DNA of 64,000 bases, taken from positions 930,001 through 994,000 of the forward strand of contig NZ_OX365700.1 in assembly GCF_947241125.1 (NCBI RefSeq). Reading direction: 5' to 3'. Of the stretch, positions 42,994 to 52,888 are shown one piece after another. Origin of the DNA: Nitrospira tepida (GTDB taxonomy: Bacteria > Nitrospirota > Nitrospiria > Nitrospirales > Nitrospiraceae). The notes beneath the pieces were generated by a model. It did no database searches. It had not been told where the DNA came from and was given only the letters and a program-made list of their open reading frames with translations. The stretch's first letter is position 1, and each line of letters opens with the position of its first letter. A program made the position numbers and the translations under genes.

Positions 42994-44523
42994 ATGAGAC
43001 ACATCAGCAGCCGTCACTGGGATCAGATGGAGAACAGAGCATGGCGGACGGCCCTGCGCGGCGCCGCCCTATGCATCGGGATGGTCGCTCTTGCGGCGGG
43101 CGTCGCCATGGCATCGAGCCACCGCGAAGCGCCGTTCATTACCGAACTGCCGAAGGTGGACGGAACGGATTTCTACATGTTCCGGAGCTATGAGCCGGGC
43201 CGGCAGGATTATGTGACGCTCATCGCCAACTACCTGCCCCTACAGGCCCCGTATGGGGGACCCAACTACTTTCAATTGGACCCGGAAGCGCTCTACGAGA
43301 TCCACATCGACAACAATGGCGACGCGAGGGAAGACCTGACCTTTCAATTCCGGTTCAAGAACAGCCTGCAAGACTTGTCCGTGCCGGTCGGGCCGAGCGG
43401 TCAGACCAAGAACATCTCGGTGCCGTTGATCAATATCGGGCCGATCTCCTCCGGCAACATGCAGGCCCAGAACATTATCGAGACCTACACCATCGACCTC
43501 GTAAGGGGGAATCGTCGGACCGGGAACCGGCAGCCGGTCGTCAACGCCGGCACCGGCTCGACGACCTTCAGCAAGCCGCTCGACAACATCGGCAGCAAGT
43601 CCATCCCGAACTATGACCACTACGCGAACAGCTTCATCCACACCATCACGATACCCGGCTGCGGGACGCCCGGCAAAGTGTTCGTCGGGCAAAGGAAGGA
43701 ATCCTTTGTCGTGAACCTGGGCGAGATCTTCGATCTGGTCAATCTGAATCCGCTTGGCCCGCCAGACGGCCGGCGCAACATCATCGACGATGCGAACATC
43801 ACCTCGTTGGTTTTGGAAGTCCCGATCGCCTGTGTGACGAACGGGAGCGAGAAGGTCATCGGCGGCTGGACGACGGCGAGCCTGCGGCAAGCGCGCCTGC
43901 TGCGGCCTGCCGCCACCTTCGACCGTCCGGCGTTGGAGGGCGGGGCCTGGACGCAGGTCTCCCGGCTTGCGATGCCGCTCGTCAATGAAATCGTGATCGG
44001 GCTCAAGGACAAGAACCGGTTCAACGGTTCCAAGCCGGAGGATGACGCGCAGTTTGCCGATTACGTCACCAATCCCTCCTTTCCGTTCCTGATTCAGGCC
44101 CTGTTTCCAAGCGCGCCGGCCCCGACGCTCTTTCCAAGGGCGGATCTGGTCGCGGCGTTTCTGACCGGGATCAACACCCCGGCGACCGGCAATCTCAACC
44201 AGCCGGCCAACGTGGTGGCCTCCGAAATGATGCGCCTCAATACCGGCATCGCTCCCACCCCGAAGGCCGCTCAGAACAATCTGGGGGTGATTGGGGGAGA
44301 CCTGGCGGGGTTTCCGAACGGGCGTCGTCCCGGCGATGATGTGGTCGACATCGAGTTGAGAGTGGCCATGGGGAAGCTGATTTCCGCCGGCCTGTTCGGC
44401 AACCAGAGCCAGGCGCCCGCCGGCGAAGCGCCGCTCACCGACGGGGCCCTGGTGAACGCCTCGTTCTTTGGCGACACATTCCCGTATCTGACGACGCCCA
44501 TCCCCGGTGCGCCAATTCAGTAG
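42994..44523 (+). CDS. DUF4331 family secreted protein
   Basis: This 509-residue protein has a signal peptide (residues 15-40, cleavage near AMASS). It begins with the DUF4331 hallmark SSHREAPFITELPKVDGTDF, followed by YMFRSYEPGRQDYVTLIANY and later IDNNGDAREDLTFQFRF. The family is mostly beta and extracytoplasmic; its biochemical role is not known. Members are often found next to HupE/UreJ and TPR genes, as here. The His and Asp residues around HREAP and VDGTD are conserved and could bind metal. GGAAGGAGAAG lies upstream of the ATG. It is tightly spaced with the fusion protein before it and the lipoprotein after it. Confidence 0.9.
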   Translation: MRHISSRHWDQMENRAWRTALRGAALCIGMVALAAGVAMASSHREAPFITELPKVDGTDFYMFRSYEPGRQDYVTLIANYLPLQAPYGGPNYFQLDPEALYEIHIDNNGDAREDLTFQFRFKNSLQDLSVPVGPSGQTKNISVPLINIGPISSGNMQAQNIIETYTIDLVRGNRRTGNRQPVVNAGTGSTTFSKPLDNIGSKSIPNYDHYANSFIHTITIPGCGTPGKVFVGQRKESFVVNLGEIFDLVNLNPLGPPDGRRNIIDDANITSLVLEVPIACVTNGSEKVIGGWTTASLRQARLLRPAATFDRPALEGGAWTQVSRLAMPLVNEIVIGLKDKNRFNGSKPEDDAQFADYVTNPSFPFLIQALFPSAPAPTLFPRADLVAAFLTGINTPATGNLNQPANVVASEMMRLNTGIAPTPKAAQNNLGVIGGDLAGFPNGRRPGDDVVDIELRVAMGKLISAGLFGNQSQAPAGEAPLTDGALVNASFFGDTFPYLTTPIPGAPIQ

Positions 44524-44554
44524 GCCGACATTGATAAATCGAAAGGGGGACAAC

Positions 44555-44794
44555 ATGATTCGACTCCCATTCAGAGGCTTGGCGGTCGGCTGCCTGTTGG
44601 TTCTGGCCGGATGCAGCGGCGATGACGGCGGTGTGCCCGGAGGCCAGGCTGGCGGAACGACCGGCGGGTCATCGGACTCGTTCACGGCGATGGTGTCTCA
44701 GATCGCCTCCACGTCGCCGGAGGATACCGAGCCGGCCGACGTGGACCGGCTTGCACCCTCTCAGCCGGAGGAGGCCGAACCGGCCGCACTGTGA
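44555..44794 (+). CDS. Small lipoprotein of unknown function
   Basis: This 79-residue protein has a lipoprotein signal with the lipobox LVLAGCSGDDG near residue 20. The mature part is short, low in hydrophobics, and acidic: SFTAMVSQIASTSPEDTEPA and VDRLAPSQPEEAEPAAL. It lies between DUF4331 and the TPR gene and probably ends up at the outer or inner membrane. AAAGGGGGACA precedes the ATG. No family is recognised; a role as accessory to DUF4331 is inference from gene order. Confidence 0.72.
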   Translation: MIRLPFRGLAVGCLLVLAGCSGDDGGVPGGQAGGTTGGSSDSFTAMVSQIASTSPEDTEPADVDRLAPSQPEEAEPAAL

Positions 44795-44856
44795 CGTATC
44801 GGACGGGCGGGGAGGACCATGGGCCCCTCCGCCCTCGCAGGAGAGGATGGCGAGAG

Positions 44857-46047
44857 ATGCGGAGATTCGTGTCGAGGATGGTGTTCCCGGTTGCGGTGCT
44901 GCTCCTGATCCCCCTGGTCCCATGGACAGGCAGCGCCGCCCCGTTTCTTCCATCGGACGACAAGCAAGTGTTGGAACGGGTCAGAGAGCGGCCCCTTGAT
45001 CCAGCCTGGCAAGAATTGCGACGGCTTCGGGAGGCGGTCGCCCGGAAGCCGGGCGATCTTGAGTCGTCAACCAGGCTGGCCGCGCGCTACATCGAACAGA
45101 GCCGGAGCGAAGCCGACCCCCGATACCTCGGCTATGCAGAAGCCGTCCTCGTTCCGTGGCTGGGGCGGGAGCAGCCGCCTGCGGAGGCGTTGCTGTTGAG
45201 GGCGACGATCCGGCAGAGCCTGCATCGCTTCGACGAGGCGCTGGAGGACCTTCACCTGGTCCTGAGCCGGAAACCCCAGTCCGCGCAGGGCTGGCTGACG
45301 GCGGCGCTGCTCCATCAGGTCCGAGGCGACTATGGGCAGGCGCGACGGCACTGTACGCCGTTGATTCGGTTGGCCGGAGAGGTCGTGGCCGGCGCCTGCC
45401 TCGCCTCGGTCGGAAGCCTCACCGGCCAGGCGGAGCCCAGTTACGACTTGCTTCATCGGCTTTCCCGCCGCGGAGGCGTCATGAATCCTGCGGAACGCCA
45501 ATGGGTGGCGACGTTGCTGGCCGAAATGGCTGAGCGACGAGGAGCTGCGGCCGAGGCGGAAGGCCATTACCGAGCGGCCCTGCGCATCGGCCTCCATGAT
45601 TCCTACCTCTTGGCGGCCTATGGAGATTTTCTGCTCGACCGAGGCCGCGCGGAAGAAGTCATCCAATTGCTCAGACATGAGCGTAAGGCCGATGCGCTGC
45701 TTCTCCGGTTGGCTCTGGCGGAACAGATGGCAGGTCATCCCGACGCGACAGCGGATCGGGAGGCCTTGCGGGCGCGGTTCGAGGCGGCCGGGCGCCGCGG
45801 TGATCGCATTCACCTGCGCGAAGAGGCCCGCTTCACATTACGGTTGTTGGAGGATGCCGCCGCAGCAGTGCGTGTGGCCCGGGAGAATTGGGCGATCCAG
45901 AAGGAGCCGGCCGACGCCAGAATCTTGCTGGAAGCGGCCGTCGCTGCGAAAGACCGACCGGCCGCCCGCGCGGTGATGGATTGGATCGAGGCCAATCACC
46001 TGGAGGACGTGCGCCTGCACGACCTCATGCGCCGGATCAAGAGGTAA
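44857..46047 (+). CDS. TPR-like exported protein
   Basis: This 396-residue protein has a signal peptide (residues 1-28, cleavage near GSAAP) and helical repeats of the TPR/Sel1 kind, e.g. AEALLLRATIRQSLHRFDEA, LEDLHLVLSRKPQSAQGWLT and AALLHQVRGDYGQARRHCTP. It shares operon position with DUF4331 and HupE, as commonly found for this trio. It probably forms a scaffold in the periplasm. The HupE gene begins 4 bases after its stop. I chose the ATG at 44857 over an upstream in-frame start because the signal peptide begins there. Confidence 0.83.
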   Translation: MRRFVSRMVFPVAVLLLIPLVPWTGSAAPFLPSDDKQVLERVRERPLDPAWQELRRLREAVARKPGDLESSTRLAARYIEQSRSEADPRYLGYAEAVLVPWLGREQPPAEALLLRATIRQSLHRFDEALEDLHLVLSRKPQSAQGWLTAALLHQVRGDYGQARRHCTPLIRLAGEVVAGACLASVGSLTGQAEPSYDLLHRLSRRGGVMNPAERQWVATLLAEMAERRGAAAEAEGHYRAALRIGLHDSYLLAAYGDFLLDRGRAEEVIQLLRHERKADALLLRLALAEQMAGHPDATADREALRARFEAAGRRGDRIHLREEARFTLRLLEDAAAAVRVARENWAIQKEPADARILLEAAVAAKDRPAARAVMDWIEANHLEDVRLHDLMRRIKR

Positions 46048-46050
46048 CGC

Positions 46051-47190
46051 GTGAGGCGGATTGTCGTTCAGATCGTCGTGCTGGTCTTGTGGATCTGCGC
46101 GTCGGCCTTGCCGGCGCTCGCGCACAAACCCAGCGACAGTTATCTCACGCTCTCGGTCGAGTCGGATCGCATCGACGGCCGCTGGGATATCGCCCTGCGC
46201 GATCTGGACTATGCGATCGGCCTGGATGCCGACGACGACGGCCAATTGACCTGGGGCGAGGTGCGATTCCGCCTGTCGGTGATTCGCGACTACGTTCTGC
46301 CTCGACTTGCCGTGAGTATGGGAGAAGTGGTCTGTGCCAGCCGGCCGACGGCCGATCTCTTGGATCAGCACACGGACGGAATTTATGCCGTGTTGAAGTT
46401 TTCTCTCGATTGCCCGCACCCAACGCTTCGGATGGAAGTCCACTACAATCTCTTGTTCGATCTCGATCCTCAACATCGCGGGTTGGCCCAGATCATCAGC
46501 AGTGAGGGCGTCACTAGCGTCATATTTTCGCCCGAGCATCCGCAATACAGCGTGATGGTCGGCGCCAGTCGTCCATGGGGCGCGTTGCTGTCGTATGCGC
46601 ATGAGGGAGTGCATCACATCTGGAGCGGGATCGATCATCTCCTGTTTCTGATGGCCCTGCTCCTCCCGTCCGTGTTGCGCCGTCGCGGCGGGGTCTGGGA
46701 AGCGGTGCCGGCCTTTCGCCCGGCGCTGATTCAAACCGCGGCCGTCGTCACGGCCTTCACGGTGGCCCATTCGATCACGCTGAGTCTGGCCGTGTTGGAC
46801 CTGGTTCGGTTGCCTGCTCGTCTGGTCGAGTCCGCGATCGCCGCCTCCGTTGTGCTGGCGGCTCTCAACAACATCGCGCCCCTCGTGGCCGAACGTCGAT
46901 GGGTCGTGGCCCTAGGCTTTGGTCTGTTGCACGGGTTCGGATTCGCCGGCGCCCTGGCCGATCTGGGCCTTCCGCCCAACGCGACTGTGGCGGCGCTGGC
47001 CGGGTTCAATCTCGGCGTGGAAGCAGGACAACTGCTGATCGTCGGCCTGTTCCTCCCGATCGCCTACGGCCTCCGCGGCTTGCGGCTCTATCGGCGCGGG
47101 GTCGTCGCCGCCGGTTCCTGCGCGGTCGCGGCCTTGGCCCTCTGTTGGCTGGTCGAGCGCGCCTTCGATTGGCAAATCCTGAATTTTTGA
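46051..47190 (+). CDS. HupE/UreJ-family protein, probable nickel (or cobalt) permease
   Basis: This 379-residue protein (GTG start) has a signal or first helix (residues 5-22), then a periplasmic domain of about 170 residues with HKPSDSYLTLSVESDRIDGR and LDADDDGQLTWGE, an EF-hand-like acidic loop. Six or so membrane helices follow. The first of these carries HHIWSGIDHLLFLMALLLPS, matching the H-x5-D-H signature of HupE/UreJ nickel permeases. A second motif HGFGFAGALADLGLPPN contains another conserved His and Gly-rich helix. Family members move nickel or cobalt across the inner membrane. NikR three genes downstream makes nickel the best guess. It lies 4 bases after the TPR gene. Confidence 0.87.
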   Translation: MRRIVVQIVVLVLWICASALPALAHKPSDSYLTLSVESDRIDGRWDIALRDLDYAIGLDADDDGQLTWGEVRFRLSVIRDYVLPRLAVSMGEVVCASRPTADLLDQHTDGIYAVLKFSLDCPHPTLRMEVHYNLLFDLDPQHRGLAQIISSEGVTSVIFSPEHPQYSVMVGASRPWGALLSYAHEGVHHIWSGIDHLLFLMALLLPSVLRRRGGVWEAVPAFRPALIQTAAVVTAFTVAHSITLSLAVLDLVRLPARLVESAIAASVVLAALNNIAPLVAERRWVVALGFGLLHGFGFAGALADLGLPPNATVAALAGFNLGVEAGQLLIVGLFLPIAYGLRGLRLYRRGVVAAGSCAVAALALCWLVERAFDWQILNF

Positions 47191-47201
47191 CGGCGCGGAG
47201 G

Positions 47202-48359
47202 ATGAAGAGGTTCAAGATGCGCCTGCCTGGTCTGCTTTCGTTCGGAGAGGACACAGGGCGGTCGCGGAAGGCCTTCGCATACAGTTGGGGCGCCTCGCTG
47301 ACAGCTCATCTGTTGGTGATCGGGGTTGCAGTCATGCTCGGGCCACGCGCGTTTCCCACTCTGCCACGGCCGGAGGTCGTTGCCTGGCAGGTCCTGTTGG
47401 TTGACTCCGATGGTTCGGAGAAGAGGGGACCGGCCGATGCCGATCAATCGCCGCTGGCTGACGCCACCACACACATTTCTGCTCAGCCCGCGTCGGAACC
47501 GCCGGATTTGCCCTCTCCGATAATCCAGACCACGCGGCCATCATTCGTGTCTCGGCGTGCTGAGAGCCAACCCGAGGGCGTGGAACAAGGTGCCAGGGCG
47601 ACACCGGCTGAGCGAAGGGTGGCCATGGCCGATAAGGTGCGGCAGCCAAAGTCGACAGACTCGACCGTCTCAACCAAGCCGGAAGCTGAAACTACTGCGG
47701 TCGTAAGACCCGTCACCGCGGAATCACCGGCGCAGGACCAGCCGGCTTCTCCTGGACCCTCGACTGACGTATCCGAGCCAACGGTCCCGGCGCTCTCGAC
47801 CGTTCCTGAATCCGGGCAGCCCGAGATGACGGCGTCTCTTCGCCAGACGGCCGAGGAGCAAACGTCCTCCATGCCGGATATGGTCCGCCATGACGCAAGC
47901 GCCATAGAGGAAATCCGAGATCGTGTTCCTGCGCCGCAGGGAACAGGATCGCCTGAGCCGGGTTCCGAAGGCCTGCGGCCGGCGGCCAACCTGGCATCCG
48001 AACCAACGCGTCCTCTCGTAAATTCAACCAACGGCTCGAACGCGCTTGTGGGACGTTCCACCAGAGACGTGGATTACGGCTGGCTGGTGAAGTCGATTCG
48101 AGGGCGGATTCTCGATCTGAAGCAATACCCGATCGAAGCAAGGCTGAATCGATACGAAGGACGTGTGGTCGTTCGCGCGGTCATCAGCGAGGCCGGCGAG
48201 CTGCTCGACGTCTCCGTCGTGCAAAGTTCGGGGCACGAGGTGCTCGATCGCAATGCGATCGACCTCCTGCGCCGGGTCTGTCCGATCACGATGCGCGAGC
48301 CCTTGCAGCGGCAAGCGGTGGCGGTCAAGGTGCCGGTCAGCTACAGCTTGCGCAATTGA
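47202..48359 (+). CDS. tonB: TonB-type energy transducer, second copy
   Basis: This 385-residue protein has a membrane helix near residues 28-48, a long Pro/Ser/Thr-rich spacer (residues 60-280) and a C-terminal TonB domain: [20 protein letters not shown] then PVSYSLRN at the end. The segment [20 protein letters not shown] matches DYRWLAESLYRRIAELKRYP in the first TonB, so both are paralogues with the same layout. ExbB/ExbD are absent from the window. The start ATG at 47202 is preceded by GGAGG; longer in-frame sequence overlaps the HupE gene. Its likely client is the receptor at 48846-50891, on the far side of nikR. Confidence 0.87.
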   Translation: MKRFKMRLPGLLSFGEDTGRSRKAFAYSWGASLTAHLLVIGVAVMLGPRAFPTLPRPEVVAWQVLLVDSDGSEKRGPADADQSPLADATTHISAQPASEPPDLPSPIIQTTRPSFVSRRAESQPEGVEQGARATPAERRVAMADKVRQPKSTDSTVSTKPEAETTAVVRPVTAESPAQDQPASPGPSTDVSEPTVPALSTVPESGQPEMTASLRQTAEEQTSSMPDMVRHDASAIEEIRDRVPAPQGTGSPEPGSEGLRPAANLASEPTRPLVNSTNGSNALVGRSTRDVDYGWLVKSIRGRILDLKQYPIEARLNRYEGRVVVRAVISEAGELLDVSVVQSSGHEVLDRNAIDLLRRVCPITMREPLQRQAVAVKVPVSYSLRN

Positions 48360-48388
48360 CCGAGAGGGAAGGGTTTGTTACAGTCGCG

Positions 48389-48415
48389 GTGTCACGAATC
48401 GTACGATCGTAACAC
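48389..48415. promoter_or_regulatory. NikR operator upstream of nikR
   Basis: GTGTCAC-N13-GTAACAC: a 27-base imperfect palindrome with one changed base per half-site. This matches the NikR binding motif described for Geobacter/Desulfovibrio-type bacteria (GTGTTAC-N13/14-GTAACAC) far better than the E. coli GTATGA-N16-TCATAC form. It is 17 bases before the nikR start and so would also control the downstream receptor gene. Confidence 0.75.
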
Positions 48416-48432
48416 GCACAAAGAGGCATGCC

Positions 48433-48849
48433 ATGACGCAACTTTCCCGCTTCGGCGTATCCCTGGACCGTACGTTGCTGGCTGAATTCGACCGATTGAT
48501 CGACCGGAAGGGCTATGCGACACGGTCGGAGGCGCTGCGCGACCTGATCCGCGCCAATCTGGTCGAGGAGGAATGGAGCGACGGGCGCGAGGCCGTCGCC
48601 ACCGTGACCATCGTCTACGATCACCACGTCCGTGACCTCACCGATAAACTCACGAGCGTGCAACATGACTCGCAGCATCTGATCGTGTCCAGCCTGCACG
48701 TCCATCTTGACCGCGACCACTGCCTGGAAGTGTTGGTCCTACGGGGCAAGGGCCGCGAGATCAGACATGTGGCCGACGTCCTCATCGGCACCAAGGGAGT
48801 CAAGCACGGTCAATTGGTGCGGACCACGACCGGGACCAGGTTGCGATGA
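48433..48849 (+). CDS. nikR: Nickel-responsive regulator NikR
   Basis: This 138-residue protein is full length for NikR. Residues 1-50 form the ribbon-helix-helix DNA-binding domain ([20 protein letters not shown], then [20 protein letters not shown]). The remainder is the ACT-like nickel-binding domain with the square-planar site residues His in VQHDSQH, the pair in [12 protein letters not shown], and the Cys of that motif. In the nickel-bound state it represses uptake genes through the palindrome just upstream. The stop overlaps the receptor start (ATGA), so nikR and the receptor are one unit. The AAGAGG site lies upstream of the ATG. Nickel rather than copper or iron is the metal of this operon. 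Confidence 0.96.
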   Translation: MTQLSRFGVSLDRTLLAEFDRLIDRKGYATRSEALRDLIRANLVEEEWSDGREAVATVTIVYDHHVRDLTDKLTSVQHDSQHLIVSSLHVHLDRDHCLEVLVLRGKGREIRHVADVLIGTKGVKHGQLVRTTTGTRLR

Positions 48850-50891
48850 ACGCGAGATGCCTGTTGCTGCTGGTGGGATTGGTCCTCGCGATTGTCACGG
48901 GCAGGGCCTGGGGCCATGACCCGGATAGTCCGGAACTCGAAGTGTCGGAAGTCGTGGTGGAGGCCGATCGTCCGGTCGCAGCCTCCTCCCAGCAGTTCAT
49001 CCCCGACAAGGAATACCTGCTCCAGCCTCAAGGGCGTCCGGCCCAGGTCCTGCGCCTGATTCCCGGCTTTATTGCGGTGGAACATTCCGGCGGCGCCGGC
49101 AAGGCGGATCAATATTTCCTCCGCGGGTTCGATGCCGACCATGGGACCGACGTGGCCTTCTTTGCGGATGGGATGCCGATCAATTTCCGCTCGCACGCCC
49201 ATGGCCAGGGCTATACCGATCTGAACTTCATCATTCCCGAAACCATCGAAGGGTTGGATGTGTATAAAGGCGGTTATCACACCGAATTCGGGGACTTTGC
49301 GACGGCGGGCGCCGTGAATTTCAGGACGAGGGAGGCGGTCAAGGAGGGGGTCATCCAGGCCGCGGGCGGACAGTTCGACACGCAACGGTATCTGCTCATG
49401 CTGTCGCCGACGGTCGACAAGGTGAAGACGTTGTTTGCGGCCGAGGGGTATTACACAAATGGGCCGTTCATCAACGACAACCGGTACTTTCGAGGCAATC
49501 TGCTCGGAAAGGCGACGTTCAACCCGACCACGCGTTCCGAATTGAGCCTGACCGGCACCTTCCATAAGGCGCAATGGAACGGCTCGGGCGAGATCCCGTT
49601 GCGCGCGGTGACGGACGGGTCGTTGGATCGATTTGGATCCATCGATCCGTCGGAAGGCGGCAGGACCCTCCGCTCCACCGGACGGCTCAACTACCATTAC
49701 GATACGACCTCCGGCGGACGGTTCTTCGCCGATGCCTACGGACAGTATTACAAGTTCGATCTCTATACGAATTTCACCTTCTTTCTGAACGATCCCGCAA
49801 ATGGGGACGGGTTCCAACAGTCCGATACACGGCTGGTGTACGGCGGCCATGTCGGTTACCGCCAGGTGGTTTCGGCGCTGGGAGCGCCAGGAGCCGTCAC
49901 GCTGGGCGTCCAAGCGCGAGTGGACGACATCCATGCTCGATTGGGGCCGCAAGTCAAGCGGACCATCCTCGGCACGACCCTCGACAGTGAGATTCAAGAG
50001 GCCTCCTATGCCCCCTATATCAAGGCGGAGGTACAGCCGCTCTCATGGATGCGATTGGCGGGAGGACTGCGCAGCGAGATCTTTACGTTCGACGTGCGAA
50101 ATCGCTGTCTTGATTGTGCCGAACAGCCGGCCGGCCGAACCACGTCCGGCGTACTCTTGCCCAAGGCCAATGTGATCTTGGGACCCTGGGCCGCAACCGA
50201 GTTCTTCCTGAACTACGGAGATGGCTTTCACAGCAACGACGCACGATCGGCCATTGTGCCGGGATCCGCGCCCATCGCCAGGGCGCGCACCTACGAAGCC
50301 GGCATCCGTTCCAAACCCTGGGGGTCTGAGGGCGTGGAGCTGATTGCCACCCTGTGGGCTTTGGACCTCAAACAGGAACTGGTATTCGTGGGAGATGAGG
50401 GGACCACAGAAGTACGCGGCGCCACCCGCCGGCGCGGAGTGGAAGTGGCGGCGCGCGGACAGGTCTACGGACCGCTGTATTTTAACGGCAGCTTTACGTG
50501 GACGAAGGCCGAGTTCCGCAACGGCGATGCGATTCCTCTGGCTCCGGAGTTTACGGCCTACGGGGCCTTGCTGTTGAAATGGCCGGAGGGGCTCACGTCG
50601 CAATTGCAGGCCACCTACTTGGGCGAGCGGCCGCTCATTGAAGATCGGAGCGTCAAGGCGCCGTCCTGGATCGACTTTGATCTGTCCGAACGCTATCAGT
50701 TGCCGATCAAGCTGTCCCACGGCCGCCTGGAGGCCTTCTTGTTCATCCAAAATCTGCTTAATACGAAATGGGAGCAGGCGACGTTCTTCTTCGAGTCCCG
50801 GCTCCGGAACGAGGCCGCTGGGGTCAACGATATCCACTTCGTGCCGGGGAATCCCCGATTTGTGATGGGCGGCCTCGCATGGTACTTTTAA
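48846..50891 (+). CDS. TonB-dependent outer-membrane receptor 3, probable nickel-chelate receptor
   Basis: This 681-residue protein has a signal peptide (residues 1-23, ending WGHDP), a TonB-box-like [11 protein letters not shown], a plug ([60 protein letters not shown]) and a barrel ending in [10 protein letters not shown]. The plug carries an unusually His/Asp-rich segment, FDADHGTD and [13 protein letters not shown], which could handle metal. It is translated with nikR (ATGA overlap), so nickel chelate is the best guess for its ligand. Other candidates are cobalt or another metallophore. It is shorter than receptors 1 and 2. Confidence 0.9.
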   Translation: MNARCLLLLVGLVLAIVTGRAWGHDPDSPELEVSEVVVEADRPVAASSQQFIPDKEYLLQPQGRPAQVLRLIPGFIAVEHSGGAGKADQYFLRGFDADHGTDVAFFADGMPINFRSHAHGQGYTDLNFIIPETIEGLDVYKGGYHTEFGDFATAGAVNFRTREAVKEGVIQAAGGQFDTQRYLLMLSPTVDKVKTLFAAEGYYTNGPFINDNRYFRGNLLGKATFNPTTRSELSLTGTFHKAQWNGSGEIPLRAVTDGSLDRFGSIDPSEGGRTLRSTGRLNYHYDTTSGGRFFADAYGQYYKFDLYTNFTFFLNDPANGDGFQQSDTRLVYGGHVGYRQVVSALGAPGAVTLGVQARVDDIHARLGPQVKRTILGTTLDSEIQEASYAPYIKAEVQPLSWMRLAGGLRSEIFTFDVRNRCLDCAEQPAGRTTSGVLLPKANVILGPWAATEFFLNYGDGFHSNDARSAIVPGSAPIARARTYEAGIRSKPWGSEGVELIATLWALDLKQELVFVGDEGTTEVRGATRRRGVEVAARGQVYGPLYFNGSFTWTKAEFRNGDAIPLAPEFTAYGALLLKWPEGLTSQLQATYLGERPLIEDRSVKAPSWIDFDLSERYQLPIKLSHGRLEAFLFIQNLLNTKWEQATFFFESRLRNEAAGVNDIHFVPGNPRFVMGGLAWYF

Positions 50892-50927
50892 CCCGCCGTT
50901 GGCAGTCGGTCAGGGATCGAGGGGGCG

Positions 50928-51503
50928 ATGCAGGGCGCCATTTTAGGACAGAGGTTTTTCGACCGGCCGACCTTGCGGGTCGCTCGGGACCTGATCGGCA
51001 AGTATCTCGTCCGGCAACGGGGTCCGGAGCTGCTGGCCGGACGGATCGTGGAGGTGGAAGCCTATATCGGTCCGAAGGACTTGGCCTGTCACGCCTCGAA
51101 GGGGCGAACGGCGCGGACGGATGTGATGTTCGGCCAGGCCGGCGTGGCGTATGTCTATCTCATTTATGGAATGTATCACTGCCTGAACGTCGTGACGGAG
51201 GCTGTGGATGTTCCGGCTGCGGTCCTGCTGCGGGCGGTGGAGGTGGAAGGGCGACTGATCGACGGGCCAGGCCGGCTGACGCGCTCGTTTTCAATCGATC
51301 GGTCGCTCAACCGGTGGGACCTGACGAAAGGCGAGGCCCTGTGGTTTGAAGATCGGGCCCAGCCGGTGCGGCGAACCTCCATCAAGACCTATCCCCGGAT
51401 CGGCGTGGACTATGCCGGAACCTGGGCGAACAAGCCCTGGCGGTTCCGGCTTGACGGCGATGGAGTGATTCCACGGCAAATGGCAAGAGCCGGCGCTGGA
51501 TAG
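50928..51503 (+). CDS. mpg: 3-methyladenine DNA glycosylase (AAG/MPG family)
   Basis: This 191-residue protein matches the AAG/MPG family along its whole length. It has RFFDRPTLRVARDLIGKYLV, the catalytic-pocket GRIVEVEAYIGPKDLACHAS, the region GVAYVYLIYGMYHCLNVVTE, and the C-terminal YPRIGVDYAGTWANKPWRFR. It excises alkylated or deaminated purines to begin base-excision repair. It lies 36 bases after the receptor in the same direction but has no functional link to nickel that I can see; read-through is possible. Confidence 0.93.
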   Translation: MQGAILGQRFFDRPTLRVARDLIGKYLVRQRGPELLAGRIVEVEAYIGPKDLACHASKGRTARTDVMFGQAGVAYVYLIYGMYHCLNVVTEAVDVPAAVLLRAVEVEGRLIDGPGRLTRSFSIDRSLNRWDLTKGEALWFEDRAQPVRRTSIKTYPRIGVDYAGTWANKPWRFRLDGDGVIPRQMARAGAG

Positions 51504-51697
51504 ACCCTCCTGCCGATCAGATCTTCTCTCAACGTAGCTCGGGCATTCTCGTCTTGTTCCCAAAGACAATGGCTACCATTGTTCCATCACCCATGCGGTG
51601 GAGGACAAATCTACCCGCTGAGTGATGGTGTTCCCTCGTGCTTCTCCGATATGACACAAGGAGTCGAGTATGGGTGAACAAGCGAAAGGAGGCGGCC

Positions 51698-52189
51698 ATG
51701 AGGGACATTCAACGACAAGTGGGAGTGCTGCTGCTCGTTCTGAGCGCGCTCCTGTGGGCGACCTTGGGAACGGCAACGGCGGCGGACAGGACATGGGTCG
51801 ATGAGATCTGGGGCATGGTGAGTTTCGAGAAGGCGACCTACCCCTCGTCGAACTTCGACCCATACTTCGAGAAACTGACCGTCATTCAAGAAGGGTTGGC
51901 CCGTCAGGACCGGCAGGCGGTGAAAAAGGAGACGGACCGTTTTCTGAAGATGTTGGCCGATCGGGCCCATGGCATTAACGATGTCGCCGCCGACGAGATT
52001 TACAATTTCGCCCTTGGCGTGAGGCCCGCCGAGGAGATCACCCCGGCCGCCCTGCTTGAATTGGGGATTGGGACCGAACGGCCGATGGGGGTGCCGAATC
52101 ACAGCACGGACGGGGCCTCTGACGCGACCACGGACTGCGGAGCAGGCTGCGATTTCTGGGCGGAGGACGCGCTCATCCCCGGAGGGTGA
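51698..52189 (+). CDS. Small secreted protein of unknown function
   Basis: This 163-residue protein has a signal peptide (residues 8-29) and a mature part beginning ADRTWVDEIWGMVSFEKATY. A helical stretch, LTVIQEGLARQDRQAVKKET, follows, then a Cys-containing C-terminus (TDCGAGCDFWAEDA). The pair C-G-A-G-C could hold a metal or a disulfide. GGAGGCGG precedes the ATG. I recognise no family; it is only known as a plausible envelope protein. Confidence 0.72.
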   Translation: MRDIQRQVGVLLLVLSALLWATLGTATAADRTWVDEIWGMVSFEKATYPSSNFDPYFEKLTVIQEGLARQDRQAVKKETDRFLKMLADRAHGINDVAADEIYNFALGVRPAEEITPAALLELGIGTERPMGVPNHSTDGASDATTDCGAGCDFWAEDALIPGG

Positions 52190-52288
52190 GGCACCTGTGA
52201 GGACAGGCTGAGTTCGCGAGGGTCCGGTTAGTGGATCTGATTTGGCCGGGAAGATTTTGGACGATTGTCGGCAGGTCGGCGCAAATGA

Positions 52289-52320
52289 AAAGGGGACCGG
52301 CCTTGCGACCGGTCCCCTTT
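52289..52320. terminator. Bidirectional terminator hairpin
   Basis: AAAGGGGACCGG pairs perfectly with CCGGTCCCCTTT around an 8-base loop (CCTTGCGA). Purine/pyrimidine ends give short A/T runs on both sides. It lies 24 bases past the end of the minus-strand gene at 52344 and could also end transcripts from the plus-strand gene at 51698. Confidence 0.82.
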
Positions 52321-52343
52321 GTGCTTGCTATGGTCTGCGAGGA

Positions 52344-52709
52344 TTACTTCGCGCCCAAGCTCGCGTCGGCCTTGGTGGCGGAGGTCACAGGCGGCTCCAC
52401 CTTGATCTGTGGTCCCTGCACCTGCGGCAGGCGGCCGGCGCCTTCCTTCTTCACGATCCGGTTGTTGTTCAGATCCATCAGCTTCTGCTCGGCATGCTTG
52501 ATGGATTCAGACGATTGGAGAATGGCGGCATCGCCATGACCATCTTTCTGTCCCGGATCATTGGCCGTCGGTTGGCCGGTCACCGGGCTCCCGTCGTTCT
52601 TCATCGGGTAGCCGGGATGCTTGGGCAGCAACGCGGGGTTCGCCATTGCGGTGGAGAGAGCAAACAGCACGCCTGAAACCATGGCACCGACACCGAGTAG
52701 GATTTTCAT
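52344..52709 (-). CDS. Small secreted protein of unknown function
   Basis: This 121-residue protein has a signal peptide (residues 1-23, AMA|NPA). The mature part has a low-complexity start, ALLPKHPGYPMKNDGSPVTG and QPTANDPGQKDGHGDAAIL, then SSESIKHAEQKLMDLNNNRI, which looks helical, and a Lys-Pro-rich end. It has several His but no strong motif. AAAGGAGTTG lies upstream of the start on the minus strand. A hairpin terminator lies just downstream. No family recognised. Confidence 0.72.
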   Translation of the reverse strand: MKILLGVGAMVSGVLFALSTAMANPALLPKHPGYPMKNDGSPVTGQPTANDPGQKDGHGDAAILQSSESIKHAEQKLMDLNNNRIVKKEGAGRLPQVQGPQIKVEPPVTSATKADASLGAK

Positions 52710-52888
52710 GGCCTCAACTCCTTTGAAAGAATGAAAGAGTGAAGAAACCTGGTCGGGTTCATAAAAAGTCGCGAGAAAGCGGCGGCATCATAACGGGCTG
52801 AAGAAGGCCTGTCAAGAGTGGAAAAGACAGGCTGTGGATAGCCACCCGCGGACAGCAGGACGGTGATCCCATCGATGCGAAGGAACGG

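Noticed and set aside
48389-48415. E. coli-type NikR site (GTATGA-N16-TCATAC)
   Set aside because: That form is absent; the palindrome fits the GTGTTAC-N13-GTAACAC form instead, so only the latter was annotated.
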